From Sambucus nigra (lineage: Eukaryota; Streptophyta; Magnoliopsida; Dipsacales; Adoxaceae), in contig OX422211.1 in assembly GCA_949130495.1 (NCBI GenBank), positions 446,408,219 through 446,472,218 on the forward strand: a stretch of DNA of 64,000 nucleotides, in the 5' to 3' direction. Positions 36,629 to 45,126 of the stretch are shown here, piece after piece. The notes beneath the pieces were generated by a model. That model did not search any database and was not told the origin of the DNA. It saw only the letters and a program-made list of their open reading frames with translations. How positions within the stretch are numbered: position 1 is the first letter of the stretch; every line of letters begins with the position of its first letter. Position numbers and translations under genes: made by a program.

Positions 36629-36760
36629 CGGCTAAAAATATGAAAAGTGGCGCGGGAATCAAAGCGGACAACTGCGGCTAAAAAGATGAAAAGTGGCGTG
36701 GGAATCAAAGCGGACAACAACGGCTAAAAAGACGAAAAGTGACACGGGAATCAAAGCACG
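36629..36760 (-). repeat. 46-bp tandem repeat, three copies, upstream of the antisense TATA
   Basis: Units start at 36629, 36675 and 36721 with CGGCTAAAAA and end near GGGAATCAAAGC. They lie directly upstream of the antisense TATA-like box, where enhancer repeats would be expected. The minus strand of unit 1 reads ATTCCCGCGCC, which fits the loose E2F-type consensus; units 2 and 3 do not. Confidence 0.8.
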
Positions 36761-36907
36761 CAGAAAAGTCCAAAAAAGCATGATTCTATGAATCGGGAAG
36801 GAGAAATAAATACAAGGGAAACGCTCCTAAAAATCAGGAAGACTATTTAAAGCTACCGTATTCCGAGAAAGAATATTCCATACTCCTCAAATTTCGAACT
36901 ATGAAAC

Positions 36908-36919
36908 ATTGGGGGCTTC
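36908..36919 (+). other. Polypurine tract of Tat copy 2
   Basis: ATTGGGGGCTTC immediately precedes the 3' LTR; the G run fits the plus-strand primer. Confidence 0.7.
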
Positions 36920-37603
36920 TGTTGATACCAAATTTAATCTGCTGACATAGACCAATCATATGAAGACACGTAGTTATCTACATGGCAACAACAAACACTT
37001 CCGAGGAATCCACGCGCTCCGAGGAACAAGACTACAATGAGGAAGACTAGTTCCTCGAGGAACACTGCTTCCCCGAGGAACCCACGCGCTCCGAGGAACA
37101 AGACTACAACGAGGAAGACTAGTTCCCCGAGGAATACTGCTTCCCCGAGGAACTCACACGCTCCGAGGAACTTTTGAGTACCGAGAAGCTTAGGCGGTCC
37201 GAGCAACTCAGGCGGTCCGAGCTGCATCTCGAACAAAGCATTAATAGCGGGATAACCAACAGTTTAACTGATTCATTAAATGCTGATCATTCAGACGCAC
37301 ACGCATAAAGGGCATTGAATGTATTACCCTTTCATATGTACATCATTTAATGTATCACCCTTTCACATGACTGCGTCAGGGCTATAAATACACTGTACAA
37401 TCCTCATTGTAGGGGGACTGAGATCTGACCCCCTAGACCGGAATTTCTTGATAGAATTTGTAATCGAGAATTCCCAAAACACTCAGCAATAACGTAACAG
37501 TGGACGTAGGCCATTCTTATAAGGCTGAACCACTTTAAAAATTCTTTGTCTCATTTATTTTGTCTGTGATTGAATAATTAGAGTGATCTAATTTTTTACA
37601 TCA
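36920..37603 (+). repeat. 3' LTR of Tat copy 2
   Basis: 684 bp, about 2% different from the 5' LTR and carrying the same internal duplication of about 69 bp. TATA box near 37382. Confidence 0.95.
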
Positions 37604-38690
37604 AAAAAGGTAATTAAAATATTACTTGGTGAGCAATTTAGGTTAAGGGGTAGATAAGGGAAAAGAGTAAATAGAAGAAAGTGGAATGTTTAGGGAAAAC
37701 AAATAAGCCAGATGGCTCCCTGGGGGAAAGCCACTATAACACCCATACCAGGCCTCTATAACGAAGGTATGGGTCGCTATAGCGCTGCTGTTAGGCCTCT
37801 ATAACAATTTCTTTTAGGATGCCCGTGGGATTTTTATAAAGGGATCCGAGGTTAATATTTTTTTTATATATAAAACACTTCCCATATGTTCTTTTTCCAT
37901 TTTTTTCTCAACCAACCTTATTTTCTCTACAGAACTAAACACGGAACCCTACTGTCCATTCCCATAAACATAATTTCACCTAAACCTCAACCAATTTCTA
38001 CAATAAATATATATTTCAATTCCTAAAAATATACCCTTTAATTCAAGACTAATCCTACAAATTTCTAAAATTCTTTTTGGGATAACTTTTGGAGTCAACT
38101 TTTCCTCAAGGGGGTTATTTTCTACACAATTGGGATATTCTTTACATCAATTAAGGATTAATTGAGGAGCAATTGCAAGGAATTTTTCAAGGGAACTTCT
38201 TTTATCTTTCGTTTGAGGACTTTTATTCATCATTCAAGTCAAGATAATTATACTCTCTCCTTTCATGATATAAATGGTAAATTTCTACCCAAATAGTTTT
38301 TATAAACTATAAACTTTGCGTAAAAATAATTAGGGTTTATCATGTATTGACCATACTTCAAAAATTATGATTTTTGAAAATATAAATAAACTCAAAATTA
38401 CATGTTTGATTAATTTAGTTTAAATTAGTGTAATTGAATTGAGTTGGATAATTACATATTCTTGTTAAAATTTCCTATATACTTAGAATCACCTATTTTA
38501 GACTACCTTTTATTTGAAATTTGAATTTCTCCTTTCTAAATCTAATGTTGAAATTGGGTATGGAGTTATGTGTTAAATTCTCATAAAATAAATATGGGAA
38601 ATTGGGGAATTAAGGAAGGACAAAAGTATGTAATTTATTTGGAATTCTACATTCCTCCTTTCTATATAATATGCCACGTGTTATAGAATC
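37604..38690 (+). repeat. Remainder of D 3' LTR (probable)
   Basis: AT-rich non-coding sequence that resumes after the Tat insertion. It has a TTATAAAGGG box near 37836 and a leader-like stretch with a possible splice donor near 38249, features usual in gypsy LTRs. No genes seen. Its right end is not resolved. Confidence 0.45.
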
Positions 38691-39830
38691 AAATACTACA
38701 ATGAAGAATTTTGCCTGCTTGAACTACTTCTTATAGGTGCGATTTAAAATCTTTGCAGTTATAAGTTTTATTCCTATGGCCATTGTCATAATAGCATATT
38801 AATGTTGAATTCCTCTTGTATGGGTCACCAACTATCTTCCCCAAACACTTACAGTACAATTTATCCCGATATGTAGGAGGATTTTATGATTTTTTTTCCA
38901 AACGTGGTTTTTTCCTTGGTAGGACTTAGTTAGTAATTATTTATCTCTATTATGTTGGCATTTAGTTTATTTATTCACATTCTTCATTGCTTCAGACTCT
39001 TTCACACCATTACCGCTGATTTTATCCAACTACCTTCTTGGTCACATCCGATTACTTCCACCTACTCGTACTTTTTGATTTTAGACGAAAGATTATCAAT
39101 CATGGTAGTCTCCTTTTTGGTATAATAACGAGTTGTTGGTAAAATCATCCTTAAAATAGGCCATTATAACTTACTTTGAGAAGTCATCCACTTAATCATA
39201 AACCTCTTTGAAAAGTCGAGCATACTCCCTACATGTTTTTTAAGATTAATTATTAAGCACATTTAAGGTGTCCATCTTTCAAGTGAGAACTGTTGGTAAC
39301 GAATCTAGTCATAAATGACTCCATTAGTTATTCAAATCTTTTCACGGACCTGATGGGGGATCTTCTCAAAACACGTCTAAGTGACGTTTCCTAGTGGAGG
39401 AAAAAATTCGGCACCTCATTTTTATTCCACATGACCATAGCTTGGTTATATTGACGAATGTGGTTAATGGGATTTGTTTTCCCATCATAGATTTTGAAGC
39501 GCAGAGCTACACAATTTTTAGGTGGACCCGCTTCTTTCAAGGTGAGAGAAAGAGGAGACTTCATTTGATTGAACAAAACCTTTTGTGCTAATTCTGTTAT
39601 GGTGAAAGCCCCAACTTGGGTCTCCTGACCATCCGATCCTTATGAATAAATCCTTCCCGACCTTTATCATACCTTGGGGAGTTGTCACAGTCCATCTCGA
39701 GGCGTTCTTTCGCTACGACATTGTGCACTTAATCTACAACACTAGAGATGCTTGTTATCTTTCTGATGTCGTCGATAAACTCTTTCTTGCTTGCATAAGC
39801 GCTCCTCATATGCATCAATCATCTTAAAGG
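38660..39830 (-). pseudogene. Tat/Athila-type gag relic
   Basis: Minus-strand fragments of a gypsy gag. The gag-core start is open at 39391-39576 (RFKIYDGKTNPINHIRQYNQ), a decayed middle follows (REYARLFKEVYD near 39240), and a zinc-knuckle remnant CYYDNGHRNKTYNC (38755-38796) is followed by the usual spacing to an EVVQAGK block. Stops and frameshifts are frequent. It is unrelated at base level to the Tat copies above and lies next to the NAC gene. No LTR was found for it. Confidence 0.65.
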
Positions 39831-39950
39831 CTAACTCGGGTAGTGCTGATCATATACCCATCATATTGCTCATCCCTAGGATGGTAAGAGAAGGTTATAG
39901 TTCTTTTATCATGTAGGGAATGCACGACACACCTCATTTATTATGGAGGA

Positions 39951-40964
39951 CTAAAAAAGATCCAAATTTTCGAGCCCGTAGTCTTCGAGGTTCAACGATG
40001 ATTGATGAGGCGCATTCGATGCTGGTTGCTCACTGTCCCAAAGGGCATAGTCTTCCAGGTTGTTTGTTTGTTGCTCATAACTTTCATTAATTTCGCATTG
40101 AATTTGTTCTTGAGTATCCTCCTCTGGTAGTTGTTGGTGTGGCTCAGGTGGTTGGGCATTCTCCCAGCTGGTAAAGTCAGTAAGAAAAGCGTCCATGGGA
40201 TGAGCAATGTTGTCTGCCCCAACACTCTGAATATAATTATCCGGCAGGGGTTGAAGCAATATTAGAAATGGGTCGGATGGCTGGGCATAAGCTTCCACCG
40301 TTATGGGTGATGGTGGGTGAGCATAATCTTCAACGCTTATTGTTGTTGTTAGAAATGGGTTGGATGGCTGCTGGGCATAAGCTTCCACACTTATTGGTGA
40401 TGTTACAAGTTCATCATTATTCTGCGTTAGTGGCTCCGGTGGTTGGTCATCCTCTTGTGGATGATCAATCTTCCCTTTGATCCGGCAAAGAACGTACTCC
40501 TTGGGAGATGGCAAAACGAACTCAGTCATTCGCCACCTTTTGTCGTGTCTGGAACCTTCGTTGTGATATCGCAGTTTTCGTTTCTCTCGCCCATTATTCA
40601 TCTTGTGGGTGTGTTGGCCTTTCCAGGTGCCCTTACCCTTGCCAACGCTTCTTTTAATTTTACTTCCTTTTTGAGAGTGCATCTGCAAGCGAGTAAAGAA
40701 ATAGAGGGTTTGGTTGTTGTTGCACCCCTCAAATATGGCATGCAGTTCCTCCTCGTCGTACAGGTTTCTTTCCCTCACAAGATTTTGGAGGACAGGATCT
40801 TTTAGGTGGCCCCGAGTGGTCTTTTGGGAAAGCAACGTATAGATTTCTTCATCACTGGGGTGAAACCGAAACCCCAGTGGAGGATTGAAGGCCAAACCCC
40901 CCACAGATGATGAAGAGGATGAACAAGGCTCAACGGTGTTCATGAGTTTTCTCGATAAAAACAA
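39951..40964 (-). CDS. NAC-domain transcription factor, divergent, intronless
   Basis: A 337-residue intact frame; the start is the ATG at 40964, with a second in-frame ATG seven codons in. Residues about 26-165 carry the five NAC subdomains in order: PPLGFRFHPSDEEI (A), a B region, LYFFTRLQ...GKGTWKGQ (C), KRWRMTEFVL (D) and EYVLCRI (E). The family binds DNA as dimers in the nucleus. Subdomains B-D are poorly conserved, so target specificity may differ. The C-terminal half is Pro/Gln/Asp-rich, with repeats of the type VEAYAQPSDPFL, as in activation regions. Most NAC genes have two introns in the domain; this one has none. It is the only intact host-type gene complete in the window. Confidence 0.85.
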   Translation of the reverse strand: MFLSRKLMNTVEPCSSSSSSVGGLAFNPPLGFRFHPSDEEIYTLLSQKTTRGHLKDPVLQNLVRERNLYDEEELHAIFEGCNNNQTLYFFTRLQMHSQKGSKIKRSVGKGKGTWKGQHTHKMNNGREKRKLRYHNEGSRHDKRWRMTEFVLPSPKEYVLCRIKGKIDHPQEDDQPPEPLTQNNDELVTSPISVEAYAQQPSNPFLTTTISVEDYAHPPSPITVEAYAQPSDPFLILLQPLPDNYIQSVGADNIAHPMDAFLTDFTSWENAQPPEPHQQLPEEDTQEQIQCEINESYEQQTNNLEDYALWDSEQPASNAPHQSSLNLEDYGLENLDLF

Positions 40965-41065
40965 ACAGAGAAAGAGACGGGTGATGGGAGGGAAGCAAGA
41001 AACGGCTTGAGAGGCTCAAGTGGAGTGCACTAGTTGGAGTTTGTATGTGATCCATGGTTGACGAT

Positions 41066-41082
41066 TAGGTATATTTATCGAG
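41066..41082 (-). promoter_or_regulatory. TATA-like box of the NAC gene
   Basis: The minus strand reads GATAAATATACC about 105 bp before the ATG at 40964. Only about 190 bp separate the ATG from the truncated gypsy element C, so any further promoter elements would lie within retrotransposon sequence. Confidence 0.45.
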
Positions 41083-41178
41083 AATAGAGGACGTTGAAGT
41101 TGAAGTTGTTTGTTTGGAAAATAGTTTTTGGTTCTCTTATTTCGAAAATTTGGATCTTTTTTAGTCCTCGAAGACTAC

Positions 41179-44100
41179 ATGGCCGAGGGCAAGCGGTCGG
41201 GGGAGTCTAGCCATCAGGGCAGGACTGGAGGACATGGTGCCAGCGGGGCACAATCTGGTCAGGGGCAGAGACAAAATGAGCAGGGTACCCAGCAGGGGGA
41301 TAATAAGAGGTTCCGGTCAGGGAACTACAGGCAGGGACAGGGAGGTTTCCGTCAGGGCCATCAGGGTCCAAACGGCCATCAGGGCCAACAGGGACAGAAT
41401 GGGCAGCAGTTTCATCAGGGCTAGTAGGGCCAAGGGAGGAATGGTAACGGCCACCAGGGCCGGGGACAGCAGGGGCAGAGGGGCGGGAACTTCCCAGGAA
41501 AGTGCTTTGTTTGTGGCAAGACGGGCCATAAGAAGCAGGATTGTCCTGATAGGGGCAGGGCCCCACAGCAGCAGCAGCAGGGTGCTCGCCAGGAGCCACA
41601 GAGGCATATGTTTCCCGCAGCTCTTCCCGCACCGCCGCAGATGGCAGCATTGCCACCCATTATAGCAGTCCCAGCTCAGCAGGGGCAGCTACAGTATGGA
41701 CGTGTCTACAACGTCCACCAGGCTGCAGTTCCACAGGCACCGCCCGCGATCGAGGGTACGTTTCCTATCCATGGCACTAGGGGTCGGGTGTTATTTGATA
41801 CGGGTGCTACACACTGTTTTATAGCTACACACTTCGCGAAAGATTTAGGATTGTTAGCTACGGCAGAGAGCATAGTGACGTGTGTCGACTCACCATTAGG
41901 GAGTGGGTCACTTATTTTCTTTATATTCCGGGGAGTGGGGGTAGAGATTGGTGGTTTGGTATTGCCTGCAGACATGTTAGTGTTAGACATGCATGTTCAC
42001 GATGTGATCATCGGTATGGATTGGCTCGTAGCATATAGAGCCATGATTGATTGCTTCAGCGGGAGCATTATTTTTGCCATTCCGGGGCAAGAGATGTTTG
42101 TGGTGGCGATGCCTCGCCCAGAGGGAGGATCGATCGCTCATCTGTATTACATAGAGGAGGATACCTCTAAGGAGGTTGTGATTCCTTTAGACTCGATCCC
42201 AGTGGTCAGGGAGTATTCGGATGTGTTTCAGGAGATACCAGGCTTACCACCCAGTCGAGAGATAGACTTCGTCATAGATTTGCTACCGGGTACGAGACCT
42301 ATAGCACGCGCACCGTACCGTATGGCTCCAGCTGAGATGAGAGAGCTACGGGATCAGATAGAGCAGCTGTTGGGACAAGGCTTTATTCGCAGGAGTACCT
42401 CACCTTGGGGCGCTCCAGTTTTGTTTGTGAAGAAGAGGGACGGTTCACTGAGATTGTGTGTGGACTACCGAGAGTTGAATAAGGTCACGATACGGAATAA
42501 GTATCCGTTGCCTCGAATCGATGACTTATTCGACCAGTTGAGAGGAGCTTCTTTCTTCTCGAAGATTGACTTGAGGTCAGGATACCATCAGTTGCGTATC
42601 AGGGAGGAGGATGTCTCGAAGACCGCGTTTTTGTCGAGATATGGTTCTTACGAGTTTCGGGTTATGCCTTTCGGCTTGACCAACGCTCCAGCAGTGTTTA
42701 TGGACTTGATGAACAGAGTGTTCAGGGATTTCCTAGACCAGTTTATCATTGTCTTCATTGATGATATTCTGGTTTACTCTCAGACAGAGGAGGAGCACGT
42801 CGAGCATTTGAGGCAGGTTTTGCAGACACTCCGTCAGAACGAGTTGTATGCAAAATATGAGAAGTGCGGGTTTTGGCTGAAGGAAGTCCAGTTCTTGGGT
42901 CACATTATTTCCGACCAGGGAATATCGGTTGATCCGGGGAAAGTATCAGCGGTGAGGGAGTGGGGACAGCCCACGACACCGACGGAGATTCGTAGTTTCT
43001 TGGGCTTGGCAGGATACTACAGGAGGTTTATTCGGGGTTTCTCGGAGATAGCAGGTCCTTTGACACATCTTACTCGTAAGGGTGTGCCATACATCTGGAG
43101 TGATGCCTGTCAGTTGGCATTCGATGAATTGAAGGACAAATTGACCTCAGCACCTGTGTTAGCATTGCCGAGATCGGGAGTTGAGTATTTGGTTTACACC
43201 GATGCGTCTTTACAAGGACTGGGAGGTGTATTGCAGCAGGAGAGACAGGCCATAGCTTATGCTTCCCGTAAGCTTAAGCCTCATGAGAAGAATTACCCCA
43301 CGCATGACTTGGAGTTGGCAGCAGTGGTATTTGCCTTACGGATTTAGAGGCACTATCTTTTGGGGGAGAAGTTTCAGCTGTTCACGGACCACAAGTCACT
43401 ACAGTCTCTGTTCACGCAGAAGGAATTGAATATGCGACAGCGTAGGTGGCTCGAATTTGTGAAGGACTACCAGTTCGACATCTAGTACCACCCGGGTAAG
43501 GCTAACGTGGTAGCAGACGCGTTGAGCCGTAGGCCAGCAGATGAGGTGGCAGAGGTGTGGAAGGCAAAGTGGAAGGAATTGGGACACCAGGATGCAGTGG
43601 CCCGATCTTTCATGTCTGTGATGACCGTTACACCGCAGATTGTCACGAAGGTAGTACGGGCACAGGCCAATGACTCGTTCTGTCAAGAGCAGATAGTCCG
43701 ATTACTAGCAGAGGGAGCCGAGTCCTATATCGTTAGCTCAGACGGGGGATTGCGCTTCAATGGGAGATTGGTAGTTCCGGAAGGGGAGGAATTACGACAT
43801 GAGGTGATGGCAGAGTCGCACGGCTCATGGTTCGCGGTACATCCCGGAGGGGACAAAATGTACCAAGACATGAGACGCCAGTATTGATGGAGCGGTATGA
43901 AAAGAGATATCGCTGAGTTTGTCTCGAAATGCGCCACTTGTCAGCTCGTAAAAGTGGATCACCAGAGACCGGCAGGATTGCTACAACCATTGGAGGTCCC
44001 GGTGTGGATGTGGGAAAGCATATCCATGGACTTCATCACGGGGTTGCCTACGTCGCAGAGGGGTCACGACTCCGTTTGGGTAATTGTGGACAGGTTGTCC

Positions 44101-45084
44101 AAGGTCGCTCATTTCTTACCCGTAAGAACTAACTACACTACGGGACAGTATGCCCAGCTCTTCATTTCAGAGATTGTGAGACTTCACGGTGTGCCCCTAA
44201 ATATCGTGTCTGACAGAGACAAGATATTTGTTTCGCAGTTTTGGGAGAGTTTCCAGGAGGCCATGGGCACGGAATTACGGTTGAGTACGGCTTATCATCC
44301 GCAGACCGATGGGCAGACAGAGCGCACCAATCAGATGTTGGAGGACATGCTACGCATGTGCATTATTGACTTCGGGGGTGGATGGGAGCAGTACCTTCCA
44401 CTGGTGGAGTTTGCTTATAATAACTCCTATCAGTTCACGATTGGCATGGCTCCGTTTGAGGCATTGTACGGTAGGCCTTGTCGTTCCCCAGCATGTTGGT
44501 TAGAGGTGGGGGACAACAAACTACTTGGGCCGGAAGTGATTCAGGATACTTCGGCAAGGATTGAGTTGATTCGGAGTCGCATTCGGGTAGCTCAAGACAG
44601 GCAGAAGAGTTATGCTGATGCGAAGAGGTTTTTCAGGGAGTTTCAAGTGGGGGACCAGGTTTTGCTCAGAGTATCTCCTATGAACGGGATTATGCGTTTC
44701 GGGAAGAAGGGGAAGTTGGCACCGAGGTATGTGGGGCCGTTTCCTATTATTGAGCGGATCGGACCGGTTGCGTATAGACTCGGGCTACCGGAGCACTTGC
44801 ATCGGATTCACGACGTGTTCCATATTTCCTCGCTGAGGAAATACCTTAGAGATAATTTGGCTCATTCTCACATTGCTGTGGAGGACATCGATCTCCAGCC
44901 GGATAGCTCCTACGAGGAGGGGCCAATAGCTATTTTGGACCGAAGCGAGAGGAAATTGCGGTCAAAGATAGTCCCGTTAGTGCGTGTTCAGTGGCGACAT
45001 CACAATGTCGAGGAGTCCACATCGGAGCGCGAGGATGAGATGCGCGAGCGTTATCCAGAGCTATTTTTAGCAAGTACTTTCTAG
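41179..45084 (+). pseudogene. gag-pol of element C, one frame with five nonsense codons
   Basis: The whole stretch is a single frame. Gag tail: Gly/Gln-rich, with a CCHC knuckle [14 protein letters not shown] at 41503-41544. Protease: [11 protein letters not shown] near 41791. [22 protein letters not shown]; catalytic FIDD around 42757-42765. RNase [17 protein letters not shown] near 43193. Integrase: H-H and C-C residues near 43820-43950 (CATCQLVK), core SMDFITGLP, SDRDKIFVSQF, HPQTDGQTERTNQ. Chromodomain-like end near 44920-45070 (AILDRSERKLRSK), where the usual Trp of WERED is Ser. Stops: TAG TAG at 41422-41427, TAG at 43345 and 43483, TGA at 43885. No frameshift, so decay is recent or slow. 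Confidence 0.92.
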
Positions 45085-45111
45085 TTTCGAATTTCGGGAC
45101 GAAATTCAGTT

Positions 45112-45126
45112 ATTAGGGGGGAAGTA
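45112..45126 (+). other. Polypurine tract of element C
   Basis: TAGGGGGGAAGTA directly before the 3' LTR. Confidence 0.8.

Larger units (their letters stand above)
25486..37603 (+). mobile_element. Tat-type Ty3/gypsy element, copy 2 (full length)
   Basis: A 12.1-kb element: LTRs 25486-26168 and 36920-37603, PBS 26174-26190, gag, pol with protease, RT, RNase H, a second RNase H and integrase (28094-32278), a repeat-rich spacer, an antisense gene region (33170-36396) and a polypurine tract. The LTRs differ at about 14 positions in 683 plus one indel (about 2%). AAGGT precedes the 5' LTR (25481-25485) and recurs at 37607-37611, three bases past the 3' LTR end, so the target duplication is probable but not exact. 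Coding frames carry several nonsense codons and two small deletions. Confidence 0.95.
21854..38690 (+). mobile_element. Gypsy element D, 3' half, interrupted by Tat copy 2
   Basis: A decayed chromodomain gypsy element: pol (21862-24570), a minisatellite, then a 3' LTR starting near 25190 and split at 25485/37604 by the insertion of Tat copy 2. The 5' half should lie left of the window, because B+ was inserted into its RT. The right end of its LTR could not be fixed; I place it loosely near 38690, where unrelated gag sequence starts. Confidence 0.65.

Noticed and set aside
37604..37611. Exact 5-bp target duplication for Tat copy 2
   Set aside because: AAGGT is present on both sides but three bases away from the 3' LTR end, so I report it only as probable.
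41207..41660. Several overlapping frames on both strands in the gag of element C
   Set aside because: Caused by CAGGG-type repeats coding Gly/Gln; only the frame leading into protease contains the zinc knuckle.
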